Source of the DNA: JACJWR01 sp964547485
GTDB taxonomy: Bacteria > Actinomycetota > Actinomycetes > S36-B12 > UBA10799
NCBI GenBank assembly: GCA_964547485.1
Contig: CAZJNU010000003.1
Coordinates: 1-64,000, forward strand
Direction: 5' to 3'
DNA length: 64,000 nt
The stretch's first letter is position 1. Each line of letters starts with the position of its first letter. Below the pieces are notes generated by a model. The model had not been told where the DNA came from. It did not search any database and saw only the letters and a program-made list of their open reading frames with translations. Below, in pieces: positions 9,374 to 22,801 of the stretch. Position numbers and translations under genes: made by a program.

Positions 9374-9723
9374 TAGCGCAATCCGAGGTCAGCTAGCAGC
9401 GCGGCGGTAATCTCCTCCTCGCCGCGCTCATCCAACTGTTGCGCGGCCTCGATGCGCTCATACTTCGCAGCTACGTCCGCCTGATCGGTTGTGCGCAGCT
9501 GACGAATGTCGGCTGCCGCGTCTCCAGCATCACCACCGTGATTGTTGGCCCACAGCGACATTGCCACTAGCCGCGGCGTCACCAGCCGTACCCCGCCATC
9601 GGTACCAATCACGAACACGACCCTGTCCCCGGACGCGACTCCCAGAACGCGGCGCACGACTGTCGGGACGACCACCCGGTTCTCCGGGCTGAGCTTGCTG
9701 TCAATCTGCCTGGGTCGTGTCAT
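9373..9723 (-). CDS. AbrB/MazE-type antitoxin
   Basis: 116-residue protein with an N-terminal swapped-hairpin AbrB DNA-binding domain: IDSKLSPENRVVVPTVVRRVLGVASGD followed by RVVFV and VRLVTP strands. The acidic, helical C-terminal half (about residues 60-116) should bind and neutralise the PIN toxin encoded downstream with a TAATG overlap. Such antitoxins usually repress their own operon. The start at 9723 (MTRPRQ) is preferred to 9741 because the domain starts directly there. Confidence 0.78.
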   Translation of the reverse strand: MTRPRQIDSKLSPENRVVVPTVVRRVLGVASGDRVVFVIGTDGGVRLVTPRLVAMSLWANNHGGDAGDAAADIRQLRTTDQADVAAKYERIEAAQQLDERGEEEITAALLADLGLR

Positions 9724-9829
9724 GGCCCAAGAATATGTCATTGAACGTCACTTCTGACAATCGCTGTGCACAGGGATTCTGCACCGGGCCATCGTGTCGA
9801 ATTTCACCACCTGCGACATCCGCGCGAAC

Positions 9830-10687
9830 CTACCCTGGCTCGTCGGCTGCCAGCCGCTTGCAGGGTGCCCACAACGAGGCCGGCGTGGGATTTGCATCGC
9901 GCAGCCTCTCCATCGCGGCGTTGAGAGCAACCGGCCGCAACGATGTCCCGATGCCCACGTATGGTGCGTCGAGCTGGATCAGCGCGCCGATGATGGCCAT
10001 CAGCAGCAGGGTGGTCGCCGCGACCGCCATCCGCGTCAGCCACCGCCGCTGGCCGAGGTGGAACACCGTCAGGCCCATGAACAGGAACGCCGACACGAAG
10101 AGCACCACCCAGATCACCGCTGGTATCTCGGGTACCGAATGCAACAGCCGCAACTGGCGGTCCTTGGCCAGATCGAGGATTTCCTCAGTGACGAAGTAGT
10201 GGTTCGACGCCTCCACATCCTTGTCTTGCGGCAGAGCTGCTATCTCCTTCTGCACTCTGGTCGCGTAGGCGCCTGTATTCTCGGAGCCGGTCAGGTCCCC
10301 GGCGCGCATCGCCGACCAGTCGTCGGTCGCCGCGGAATTCATGTAGCACAGCAGATCGTGGCGCAGCGTATCGCGCGCGGACGCCGGGAATGGGTCTACA
10401 GCTGCGAACAGCGCGGCAGCTGTGGCGGCCTCGTCCTTCGACACCTGCCGGGCGTCGACGAAGTGTCCGACCGCGAACACCAGCAGCAGACCGAGCAGGA
10501 TGCCATAGGCCCCACCCACAAAACCAATGGTGTCAGTCAATCGCTCCGAACCAGCCTCGGACTCGTCGTCGCCGTGCGGTCCGGGACGCGATTTGCGGCG
10601 GTATCGGTTCAGCAACCACCGTCCGGCCGCCCAGCCGGCGGCAACCACCGCCAGCAGAATAACCTCGGCGAGCAACAGCGACAGCAT
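9830..10687 (-). CDS. DUF4239 membrane protein (paralogue 1)
   Basis: 285-residue protein with two N-terminal hydrophobic helices (1-23 and near 52-75), a soluble central region with the conserved KDEA segment, and two C-terminal helices around 190-235. This is the DUF4239 (bestrophin-like) layout; the function is unknown. It is clearly related to the protein at 13204-14043: both share GLLL(V/F)F, KDEA, AGDLTG(S/D)ENT, LPxxxxxxA and VPEIPAVIW/ WELPTIVW blocks. It starts 25 bases downstream of the ceramidase-like gene on the same strand, so the two are probably co-transcribed. Confidence 0.75.
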   Translation of the reverse strand: MLSLLLAEVILLAVVAAGWAAGRWLLNRYRRKSRPGPHGDDESEAGSERLTDTIGFVGGAYGILLGLLLVFAVGHFVDARQVSKDEAATAAALFAAVDPFPASARDTLRHDLLCYMNSAATDDWSAMRAGDLTGSENTGAYATRVQKEIAALPQDKDVEASNHYFVTEEILDLAKDRQLRLLHSVPEIPAVIWVVLFVSAFLFMGLTVFHLGQRRWLTRMAVAATTLLLMAIIGALIQLDAPYVGIGTSLRPVALNAAMERLRDANPTPASLWAPCKRLAADEPG

Positions 10688-10712
10688 CGTCGCAGTGTGC
10701 CAGGGTCAGGTT

Positions 10713-11717
10713 TCAGGTGCCAGCTCCGGCACTGCTGCGGGCCGGTTCCGCTGACTGCTGGCCTGTCTCCCGCTGGCTCCGCAGGAACATGAAGAAGCAC
10801 CAGGTCGCCGCGGCGCACAGCAGGTGCCAGACCGCGTGGGGCTGCAACAGGCTGTCCGGCTGGCACAATTCGCTCCCGGCCTTGCCGGTGGTCCAGATCG
10901 CAAACGCGGCCAGGAACGATGCCATCCCCAACCAGAACCAGGGGGTGTAGCGTCGGCGGACGCCGCTCGGTCCTCGGGTGATCAGCGCCGGCAGCCAGAA
11001 CAGCACCAGCCACCAGTACCTGTCGAGGTGTCCGAGAATCGTCCATGGCGGAATCCCAAACGCCAGCGCGACGGCGAAGCCCACGAACCCCGAGAGCCAG
11101 CGCGCCAGCTGCGAGCCGAACCGCACCAGGAACTCCGAGATGATCCACAGTGGAATCGACACCTCGAACAGATCCAGGTTGATGCCAAGGTCCGGCGCGA
11201 TGGCCACGTAGCCGACCGCGTAGACCCCGATGATCGCCAGATACGTGTAGGCGAAGGTGCGGATCGACCATCGACCGAGAACCGCCAGGTTGTAGAGCCA
11301 GGGGATGACGATGAAGACAACCATCGAGACGTTGTCCAGCCATGCCCCGATGAACGTGTGACTGGCATGCATGAGCATCGAACCGGGACCGAGGAATACC
11401 GCCGCTGAGGCGTAGAGCAACGCCAACGGCTGGTTGCCCAAGAACGGGTTGACGCGCGCGACGCCGCGGGCTGTGTCGCGCGCGAGGACCGCGAACATGG
11501 CCAACCCGGCTGCGATGAAAGCCAGGTTGCCGAGGGTGTTCAGCGGCTCACGAAGAAGTCCGCCGGACACCCGCTCGCACCAACGGGAAACCTCCCCCAC
11601 AGCCTGTTCATTGGCCGCCGGGGACCACCAGCCAAGGGTCCCGCCGATAATGAACAGCACCGCGAAGACGGCCAAAGCCGCGACCGCGATGATCAGCGGG
11701 CGATATGCAGGGCGCAC
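10713..11717 (-). CDS. Ceramidase-family (CREST) integral membrane hydrolase
   Basis: 334 residues with about eight hydrophobic helices. Motifs of the alkaline ceramidase/CREST superfamily are in place: WCERVSGGLLREPLNTLGN near the N-terminus, GSMLMHAS with Ser113 and His117, Asp128 in WLDNVSM, and HAVWH (294-298) in the last helix. These Ser/His/Asp/HxxxH residues form the Zn-dependent amidase site in characterised members, which hydrolyse amide-linked lipids in the membrane. Actinomycetes generally lack ceramide, so the natural substrate is uncertain. Followed 25 bases downstream by a DUF4239 gene. Confidence 0.8.
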   Translation of the reverse strand: MRPAYRPLIIAVAALAVFAVLFIIGGTLGWWSPAANEQAVGEVSRWCERVSGGLLREPLNTLGNLAFIAAGLAMFAVLARDTARGVARVNPFLGNQPLALLYASAAVFLGPGSMLMHASHTFIGAWLDNVSMVVFIVIPWLYNLAVLGRWSIRTFAYTYLAIIGVYAVGYVAIAPDLGINLDLFEVSIPLWIISEFLVRFGSQLARWLSGFVGFAVALAFGIPPWTILGHLDRYWWLVLFWLPALITRGPSGVRRRYTPWFWLGMASFLAAFAIWTTGKAGSELCQPDSLLQPHAVWHLLCAAATWCFFMFLRSQRETGQQSAEPARSSAGAGT

Positions 11718-11743
11718 CTACCCGACAGTACGCAAGCACGTGC

Positions 11744-12124
11744 CTAACCCTGCTCGATCTCCAGGAAATCCCGAAGGTGGCGCACATCAACAAGGTTGGC
11801 CGTCACCAGTCGGGCGCCGTGGGCATGCGCGGTTGCCGCGATCATCAAGTCGAGGCTCCTCGCGCTTGATTTCCGTCCAGCGCGGTGCGTCGCAGCGGCT
11901 AACTCTGCGTAACTCGAGGCGACTGCCGCATCGACCGGCAGCGGCTCGAAGTTGCGCAGGATCGCACTCAATCTGGCCAGCCGACGGGCTCGACGGTCGC
12001 TGTCAGTGGCGACCAGCACGCCAAATTGCAGTTCGGCCACCGACACGATGCTGATCGCGATATCACCCTCAATCGGGGTTGGACGCTCGGCGATCAGGAT
12101 GCTGGTGTCCAGCACGGACAGCAT
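11744..12124 (-). CDS. VapC-type PIN toxin
   Basis: 126-residue PIN ribonuclease: VLDTSILIAERP with the first Asp, SIVSVAELQFGV with the Glu, SLDLMIAATAHAHGARLVTAN with the later Asp and the TxN/D motif. Length and motif spacing are typical of VapC. The ATG at 12124 overlaps the stop of the antitoxin gene (TGATG); a TTG one codon earlier is possible. It closely parallels the VapC at 45197-45610 (both have RxAGRKSSARxxDxxIAATA), so the two operons are probably of one subfamily. Confidence 0.88.
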   Translation of the reverse strand: MLSVLDTSILIAERPTPIEGDIAISIVSVAELQFGVLVATDSDRRARRLARLSAILRNFEPLPVDAAVASSYAELAAATHRAGRKSSARSLDLMIAATAHAHGARLVTANLVDVRHLRDFLEIEQG

Positions 12125-12372
12125 CAACGCGTCCAGGGATCGTCGATGTCCCCAGCGCCGAAGGTTCGCCGTTCGTCATCCCAGCCGACATCGGTCGGGG
12201 CATCGAAAATGGTGCAAATGCGCTTCCAGGTGGTCCACGGCTGGGCCCGGATCGGCACGATCTCTGCGACCGGACGCCCCGCCACCGTCACGGTGGCCGC
12301 CTCACCCGCCTCCACCTCTCGCAGAATCTCGCTAGCGTTCTGGCGCAATTCGCGGACCCCGATGGTAGACAT
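12124..12372 (-). CDS. Phd/YefM-type antitoxin of VapC
   Basis: 82-residue protein starting MSTIGVRELRQNASEILREVEAG, followed by TVTVAGRPVAEIVP: the standard Phd/YefM N-terminal DNA-binding and dimerisation fold. The C-terminal 40 residues should wrap the toxin. A perfect 7-bp inverted repeat lies just upstream of the ATG and is the likely autoregulatory operator. The start at 12372 is chosen because the family N-terminus begins there. Confidence 0.87.
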   Translation of the reverse strand: MSTIGVRELRQNASEILREVEAGEAATVTVAGRPVAEIVPIRAQPWTTWKRICTIFDAPTDVGWDDERRTFGAGDIDDPWTR

Positions 12373-12381
12373 ACAGCCAAA

Positions 12382-12397
12382 GTAGCACAAGTGCTAC
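12382..12397. promoter_or_regulatory. Operator palindrome upstream of phd-vapC
   Basis: GTAGCAC-AA-GTGCTAC, 7-bp perfect arms, 9 bases upstream of the antitoxin ATG on the minus strand. Position and symmetry fit antitoxin autorepression. Confidence 0.6.
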
Positions 12398-12455
12398 CTA
12401 CGTTGAGCCGCACCCACGCTGGCCGCCATCGAACTCGGGACGTGTCGAGCTTGGC

Positions 12456-13052
12456 TCAGCTCTCGTCGACCTTCGCCTGCTCGTCGGCCTCCTTGGCTGC
12501 GGCCTTGATGTCCTTCGCCACCACATCGTCCACAGCAGACTCGACCACCCGGTTGGCCTTGTCCAGCGCCTTGCGAATCTTCAGCACGCCCGGATCTGAG
12601 ACGAGCACGATGATGCCGGAATGGCCGGGCAGGATGGCGTCCTCTAGCTCGTTGGCGAGTTCGCTTCGGTGGTGCAGTTCACGAAGCTTGCCGGTGGCGG
12701 CGCCAGCCGCGCCCAGCACCAGGGCACTGCCGATGATGGACGGCGGGAAGATCACCCCGAGCGCGACGCCGCCGATTGCGCCCCACGCGAGGCCTCGGCC
12801 GGTGCTGTGGTCAGTGGCCTTCTGAATCTCAAGTTTGCCGTCTGATCCCCGCTTGACGACGACCGCGCTCTCGATTTCCAGAGTCCGGCCATCCTCGATC
12901 GACTTGAGGAACTCATAGGCCGTCCAGGCGGCGTCGGTGTCATCAAAGTCGGCCACCACGAGTGTGTAACCACCGTCACTGAGGGCAACTGCCTCGAGGT
13001 TGACATCCTCGTCGACCGCGCGATCCTGGTCGGTGTTCTGTTCTTCTGCCAT
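12456..13052 (-). CDS. DUF1269-family protein
   Basis: 198 residues. A soluble N-terminal alpha/beta segment (YTLVVADFDDTDAAWTAYEFLKSI) is followed by a glycine-rich hydrophobic hairpin (WGAIGGVALGVIFPPSIIGSALVLGAAGAATG, about 108-140), then a second alpha/beta half and a charged coiled tail. This is the DUF1269 pattern, a family of membrane-associated, stress-linked proteins without a defined activity. The start at 13052 is supported by the GAGGGAG ribosome site about 7 bases upstream. Divergent from the DUF4239 paralogue at 13204. Confidence 0.75.
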   Translation of the reverse strand: MAEEQNTDQDRAVDEDVNLEAVALSDGGYTLVVADFDDTDAAWTAYEFLKSIEDGRTLEIESAVVVKRGSDGKLEIQKATDHSTGRGLAWGAIGGVALGVIFPPSIIGSALVLGAAGAATGKLRELHHRSELANELEDAILPGHSGIIVLVSDPGVLKIRKALDKANRVVESAVDDVVAKDIKAAAKEADEQAKVDES

Positions 13053-13203
13053 GGCTGCTCCCTCTGTGAACGGAACGGCCCATGCAACGCTCGGAGCGTG
13101 GGCCGCGGACTCATTTCGAGGCAACGATAGCGCGGCGGTCTATCCCGGCCGGAACCGACGATCCTGCTGTCCTCGGACGCGTCCTCATGCCAGGATCTTG
13201 GCC

Positions 13204-14043
13204 ATGCATCTGGTCGTGCTCAACTGGATCGGGCTGGTCGTCAGCACCGGCCTGGGCATCGCCGTTGGAATCCTGCTGCTCAAGTACTTGAGTCGCCATG
13301 AGTTGCCGGATGAACCCGAGAGCCAGGCGCAGGGGTTCCTCACCGACGCATTGGCTTACGTCAGTGGCGTTCTCGGGATAATGCTGGGCCTGCTGCTGTT
13401 CTTCTCGGTGCAGGTCTTCGAGGACGCCTCGGCGAGTGCCAAGGACGAGGCGCTGTCTCTGGTGGATGTGTACGAGAACGCCGACTACTTCCCAGTGGCC
13501 CCCGCGGACCAACTGCGACGCGACTCGGTCTGCCTGATGCGGTCAGTCGCGACCGACTCCTGGGTCGCCGCTGAAGCGGGCGATCTCACCGGCGACGAGA
13601 ACACTGCGGCCTGGGCTGCCGTTGTACGCAAGGCCATCGAGAAGTTGCCTTCCGACAACAACGTCCAGGCCGAGGCGCAGAAGGCCGCGATGGACTCATT
13701 CCAAAAGGCCCAGAGCGCGCGCCAGAGCCGCATCCTGAGTTCGGTCTGGGAGCTGCCGACGATCGTCTGGCTGGTGCTCGACCTGGGTGCATTCGTCTTC
13801 GCGGGGCTGGTGATCCTGAGCCTGCCGGGACGTCGCCGTACTGCTTTTGTGCTGATCGGCGCCTGCCTGTTGTTCACAATGGGAGTGGTCGGGGCTTTGA
13901 GCATGTTCGCCACTCCGTTCACCCGGCTGGGCGTCTCCGTGCAACCGACCGCAATCGAGGGCTCACTGATCCGATTACAGGGCACCTACCCCCAACAGGA
14001 TTGGAGTGACTGCACCCGCTTGGCCGAGTCCGTCGAAGGGTGA
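13204..14043 (+). CDS. DUF4239 membrane protein (paralogue 2)
   Basis: 279-residue homologue of the protein encoded at 9830-10687, with the same order of two N-terminal helices, KDEA segment, AGDLTGDENT, WELPTIVW and two C-terminal helices. Overall identity looks moderate, so this is an old duplication rather than a recent copy. ATG at 13204 is chosen since the first membrane helix (VVLNWIGLVVSTGLGIAVGIL) starts immediately; an earlier ATG would add about 68 residues without coding character. It is in opposite orientation to paralogue 1, with a TA pair and two other genes between them. Confidence 0.75.
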   Translation: MHLVVLNWIGLVVSTGLGIAVGILLLKYLSRHELPDEPESQAQGFLTDALAYVSGVLGIMLGLLLFFSVQVFEDASASAKDEALSLVDVYENADYFPVAPADQLRRDSVCLMRSVATDSWVAAEAGDLTGDENTAAWAAVVRKAIEKLPSDNNVQAEAQKAAMDSFQKAQSARQSRILSSVWELPTIVWLVLDLGAFVFAGLVILSLPGRRRTAFVLIGACLLFTMGVVGALSMFATPFTRLGVSVQPTAIEGSLIRLQGTYPQQDWSDCTRLAESVEG

Positions 14044-14108
14044 GGCCGTCGCCTTCAAGTTGGGATCGATCTCAGCGTCACTCGCCAACGCAGCTACTGC
14101 GGCAGCAC

Positions 14109-14147
14109 AGTGGGTCTCCCACTTGAGAGCAGCCGCTCCTGAGCGGC
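14109..14147. terminator. Paired hairpins between convergent genes
   Basis: Two short perfect inverted repeats, AGTGGG-TCT-CCCACT (14109-14123) and GCCGCTC-CT-GAGCGGC (14132-14147), lie between convergent stops. There is no clear T-run, so termination is inferred from position. Confidence 0.4.
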
Positions 14148-14159
14148 ACTTCCCGGCAA

Positions 14160-18563
<4,404 letters not shown>

Positions 18564-18690
18564 GGACGGATGCTAAGGGCCACCAGCAAGGTCCGGCATG
18601 CGTGTAACACACGCAAAGTAGCGATCCAGGCACACACCGCCAGCTCTCGGACGTCCAGCGGCGAAGTCGAACGAGGTGTTGATCCGGTCG

Positions 18691-19848
18691 TCAGGCTGCG
18701 CCGCGCGCGGGCAACCGGTCCTGCACCCAGTCCCAGTCGATTAGTTCTTGTTCCAGTCGGATGCGCTCACCGAACTCATCGGCAACGAGGCTGGCATAGA
18801 GGTGCTGCTCGTCGAGTGTGAGCCGAGCCAGGCGTGCCGCCGACGGTTGGGCCTCCGTCACCCACCGATCGCGGTGAGCAATCAGCGTCTCGCGGTCCAT
18901 AAGTGTCGAGCGAGCGTGCGGGAGGCCTACCCGGAGCCGGTCGAGAATTGCAAAGCCGTGGGTGTCGATGTCGCCCCAATAGAGCACCGTGGCGTCGGCC
19001 AGCCAAGGCAGCCGCGCAACCCTGTCCACGGCGAACCCCTTGCCCCAAATCACCAATCCGTCCTCGGGGACATCGACGCTCAGGCAGGTGATCTCGTTCT
19101 CGATCACGATGGCGGTTGTCGGGGTCACCGGTAGCGCCATGAGTTCATCCGGGCGAACAGCCATCTCAGTCAGCTGCGCTGGCAGGCCCAACGACGGGGC
19201 AGGTCGGAGCCGAACAAGTTCCGGCTTCGACCTCAACCCGAGGCCTGAGAGGAAGCCGGAGCTCTTCGCAGGAACGTCGAGCATCCCCGCCAGCGCCACA
19301 CGATGCCGTTCGGCAAACTTGGTGTCGACACCTGGAGCGCTGATCTCGCGCAGATACCGGCCAGATTGACGATTGCGGTCCAGCCAGACGTAGGCGGCCA
19401 GCAGGTGCGGCATTTCGGACTCAACTGTGAGCGCGTTGTGCGGGTGCTCAACGATCCAGGCGCGGACTGCGCGATGGGCGCTGGCAAGCACGAGCAGCTC
19501 ATCGAATCGACGCACCGAACTCGCAACCTTCAGTAACGCCCAAGCCTGCTCGAACGAGGACACCAAGGCCCGCACCGGTAGCTGGTTGCGGCCGATGTCT
19601 CGCCCGCCGATGGCCTTCCATTCGAGGGTGTAAAGGCGGTCGTCATGACGCCCCCGATCGAGCGCACCCACCCATTGGCGTGCGGCCGAGATGTCGTCGC
19701 CGATCTGGGACGGTTTGGGTCCGCGCAGGGGCACCGGGATCGACTCGAATGCATCACCTCTGGAATAGGTCCGCAACAGCGACCCATCATCCCAACGGCG
19801 CCTCACAGCGCCGGCAACGTCGGCAGGGGTGCTCCAATGGCTGCTCAC
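18691..19848 (-). CDS. jetD: JetD, Wadjet nuclease subunit (DUF3322/DUF2220)
   Basis: 385 residues, normal length for JetD. The N-terminal DUF3322-type half (WSTPADVAGAVRRRWDDG) precedes a C-terminal DUF2220 Toprim-like half with AIVIENEITCLSV, VIWGKGFAVDRVARLPWL and LYWGDIDTHGFAILDRLR, which carry the acidic metal ligands. In intact Wadjet systems JetD dimers cut closed circular plasmid DNA after the JetABC SMC motor extrudes it. The GTG start at 19848 overlaps the 'jetC stop (GTGA), the coupling expected inside a jet operon. No frameshift or missing motif is seen, yet its partners are deleted, so JetD is probably an orphan here. Confidence 0.88.
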   Translation of the reverse strand: MSSHWSTPADVAGAVRRRWDDGSLLRTYSRGDAFESIPVPLRGPKPSQIGDDISAARQWVGALDRGRHDDRLYTLEWKAIGGRDIGRNQLPVRALVSSFEQAWALLKVASSVRRFDELLVLASAHRAVRAWIVEHPHNALTVESEMPHLLAAYVWLDRNRQSGRYLREISAPGVDTKFAERHRVALAGMLDVPAKSSGFLSGLGLRSKPELVRLRPAPSLGLPAQLTEMAVRPDELMALPVTPTTAIVIENEITCLSVDVPEDGLVIWGKGFAVDRVARLPWLADATVLYWGDIDTHGFAILDRLRVGLPHARSTLMDRETLIAHRDRWVTEAQPSAARLARLTLDEQHLYASLVADEFGERIRLEQELIDWDWVQDRLPARGAA

Positions 19849-22020
19849 GGAACTCGCCCGTCGCGCTGCGCCCGGTACTCCTCGATCGTCATCGTCTGCA
19901 GCCGGGATCCAGTCCCGGAGGGATTGTCGACGAATCCGATCGCCTTGACATACGGCTCGATGACGTGAACCTTCTGCAGCGGCGTGACAATCAACAGTTG
20001 CAGGCCCAACTTGGCGAAGAGTTCCAGCGCGTAGCGGGTCGAGAGGTCCGAGCCTCGCCCGAATGCCTCGTCGATCACCGCGAAACGGAAGTCCCGTGAC
20101 TTCTCCACCCCCCACTCGAGCCCGAATTGGTAGGCCAACGAGGCAGCCAGGATCGTGTAGGCAAGCTTCTCCTTCTGGCCGCCAGATTTGCCATCCGAGT
20201 CGCTGTAGTGCTCCCACTCGACATCACTCTCGGCGTCCCGTTCGGAGGCCGAGAATACAAACCAATTGCGCACGTCGGTGACCCTGCGGGTCCACGCCCT
20301 ATCTGCGTCGCCGTAGCCGTCGCGACCGCGGAACCGCTCAATGATCCGCTTGACGTCGAGGAATCGCTGCTCCGAGTACTGATCGCCGTCGACTGCCAGG
20401 CTGTCGTTGGTGAGGTTGCGCAAATCGGATCGGAACTGCGCAACCTCCTGATTACTGGTGAGTTCCTTCTCCAGTCGGATGTAGCGGCCCGGGTTGTAGG
20501 CCACCGCTCCCAGCGCCTCGTTGATCCGAGCGACCCGCTCATCAATCGCTGATGCCTGCCGGTTCAGCCAGTTGTTGAACCCGGCAAGTTCCTGGATCGC
20601 GTTCTTGTTGAGTTGCTCCTTGAACTCGTTCTCGAACCGCGGCAGATCATCCGTTGCGACGCGGTCGCGAAACGCCAGGAAGTCGCCCCGACTCTCGACG
20701 GCCGCGTCCATATCGGCCGCCAGTTCCGGCCACCGCCGCAGCACGTCGGCCATGTACTGACCCAGGCTCTGTCCGTACCCGCCGAGTTCTCTGGTGAGGC
20801 GCTCAATACTCCGATGTAAGTCACCGAAAAGGCTGGCCTCGGCCTCGGCGCAGTCTGTCGCGCGGGCGGGAATCTTCGCTCCGAGGCGCAGGTTCAGAGC
20901 CTCGTAGACGGCGCGGGCACCTGCCAGCACGTCGTCCGTCTGTCCGGATACAAACGTGTCGTCCCCGTTCCGGTCCTGCTCCGCCTTCTTCACTTCTTGA
21001 GCCGTCGTCGCGAGTTTGCCGGTGAGATGCTCAATCGACTTCTCCACTAAAGCGCCGAGGTCGGAATTTCGGGCTAAGGCTTTGGTGATCTCCTCCAACT
21101 TCGACGAACCCGCCTCCAATCGGGCTCGTTCGGAGTCATGACCTTGTGCGCGGGACTCGGCCTCGGCTGCATCGAGGTCGATCCAGGATCGGAACCCCTC
21201 CAACCGCGCAAGCGCTTCCTGTCCGCTCTGTACGGCGTCCCGCTCGGCGGTGAGCACCGCCAGCTCGCCAGTAGTCTCCTCCCGCTTGATGTTCAACTCG
21301 GCGAGATCTTCGCGCAGAGCGGTGATCTTGCGTTCGTTGGCCCACCCGAGCACCCATCGCCGGGCGTCATCGATCGCGTGTCGGTCGTCCCTTTCGTGTC
21401 GATCACCGGATCTCACTTGGCCTTCGCGAGTGACCGCCTTCCGCTGGCTGCGGAACTCCTCGAGGTCTGCCGCACAGCGGTGATCGGCCCGTCTCATGAG
21501 TTCCTCAACCAGGTAGTCCCGGAACGGTCCGACCTTGACCTCCACGCAGTCTGCCAGCAGCAGCTCCCCATGGTGGTGTGACTGGAGCGGTACTCGCCTG
21601 CTCGGAACGCGCAGATAGGTGAGTTTCGCACCGACGGTACGACCGCCACGTCCGTGGAAGGTGAGTCGTCGACCATTCACCCATTCCGCAACGACGTCAT
21701 AGTGCTGCTGCGGCACAAGCAGTGATATTGCGAACCCGCGCAACACCCGCTCGGCTGCCCCGCGCCACTCAGAGTACTCGTCATAGACATCGAGGAGTTC
21801 CCCTGCGTAAGGCAGGTCGTCAGGTGTCAACCCGAGATCCCCGCAGAGCTGAGCCCGCAGCTCCACTTGCTCAATCGGGAGGTTGCTGGTCCGCTGCTCG
21901 AGACTGGCAAGTTCGGCAGTGACGCGGTCGCAGTCGCGTTGAATCTCCCGTTCACGACCGATCCCGTCGACACTGGCCGCGTCGATGTCCCGCTTCCTGG
22001 TGGCGAGCCGGGGGCGCTCC
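19845..22020 (-). pseudogene. jetC: 'jetC: 5'-truncated Wadjet SMC ATPase
   Basis: About 725 open codons match the C-terminal two-thirds of JetC (MukB-like SMC). The order is: coil residues; the hinge-proximal block LPYAGELLDVYDEYSEWRGAAERVLRGFAISLLVP; a long coiled coil; the ABC signature SGGQKEKLAYTILAASLAYQFGL; and Walker B FAVIDEAFGRGSD. The N-terminal about 400 residues, including the Walker A loop, are missing: going upstream the sequence switches at about 22020 into the first 110 codons of jetA in another frame. Without Walker A it cannot bind ATP. The surviving frame is intact to its GTGA overlap with jetD, so the deletion looks recent, or is an assembly misjoin. Confidence 0.85.
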
Positions 22021-22350
22021 ACGGAGCGGCGTGACTTCGTAGTGCACCTCGTCGTCGTCCGCCGGGTAGAACCGTCGCAGGTAACCGGCGTCGGTGGCAG
22101 CCCAGTCCTCCAAGTAGGCACGCGACTCCTTGGGAAACCGTAAGTCCCCGCTCTCCACCTGGATGTCGGCGTTGAGCGCGTAGAGCTGATCGTCCAATGC
22201 TGCCGCGACATCGCTCGCCGAGCACGCGCCGCGGTTGCCGTCAACGAAGTAGCCGCCGAGGAAGGACATAATGAGAGCGGAGTTGCCCGCACGCAGCAGT
22301 CGCCACGCTGGGTGGCGACCCCGCAGCGCCTCGATCTCGTCGTACTCCAT
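22021..22350 (-). pseudogene. jetA: jetA': N-terminal fragment of Wadjet JetA (DUF3375)
   Basis: From ATG 22350 the first about 110 codons read MEYDEIEALRGRHPAWRLLR, then LIMSFLGGYFVDGNRG, then FPKESRAYLEDWAA and LRRFYPADDDEVHYEVTP. These are the start of a DUF3375 (JetA) protein, normally near 490 residues. After VTP the family sequence stops and jetC sequence begins out of frame. Lost between the fragments are the rest of jetA, all of jetB (kleisin-like DUF4194) and the 5' part of jetC, about 3 kb judging from usual gene sizes. Confidence 0.82.
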
Positions 22351-22477
22351 GCGGCAAGCCTGGAGAGGCCTCCCGACATTTTCGGCCGGGCTACCACATG
22401 GGCACGCCCGTCTTCCCCTTCTTCGGCGAGCACGTTCGCGCTCGCAAGCCAGAGCAGGACCTGGTATGAATCGAATC

Positions 22478-22801
22478 TCAGTCGAGACCAAGCACCAGCC
22501 GCAGCGCAGTCTCCACCTCAGCAAGCTCGTTGGCCGAAAGGCGCCCTGCGAACTCCCCGAGCCGCTGCGGATCAGCCGCAAAGGACTGCTCCAGCATGAC
22601 CTTGGTCCTCGTGCCCTGCATGTCTATCTCTGGCCGAAAGCTGGCGCTGCGAGCGCCGGTTGAGGTCGGGGCAACGATCAGAGTAGATAGCGGAAGCGCG
22701 TCAGTCTGCAGGACGACTGCGTACCTCACACCGCGCTGTTCATGTCCTATCGCATTCCTTCGCTCTGGCAGACGGTAGATGTCACCGCGCACGAACGGCA
22801 T
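22478..22801 (-). CDS. MazF/PemK-type toxin
   Basis: 107 residues beginning MPFVRGDIYRLPERRNAIGHEQRG, with RYAVVLQTDALPLSTLIVAPTS and the later EIDMQGTRTKVMLEQ segment: the PemK/MazF beta-barrel fold of sequence-specific mRNA endoribonucleases. The ATG at 22801 lies 20 bases inside the end of the antitoxin gene, a usual arrangement. Upstream in-frame codons have no family similarity. The pair sits immediately upstream (operon sense) of the broken Wadjet genes. Confidence 0.85.
   Translation of the reverse strand: MPFVRGDIYRLPERRNAIGHEQRGVRYAVVLQTDALPLSTLIVAPTSTGARSASFRPEIDMQGTRTKVMLEQSFAADPQRLGEFAGRLSANELAEVETALRLVLGLD

Noticed and set aside
9700..9780. Operator for the AbrB-VapC pair
   Set aside because: Only a loose TGTCA...TGACA symmetry is present upstream; too weak compared with the other three TA operators.
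19849..20217. Longer N-terminus for JetD
   Set aside because: The extra codons lie wholly inside 'jetC in another frame; the GTGA overlap at 19848 gives the family N-terminus.
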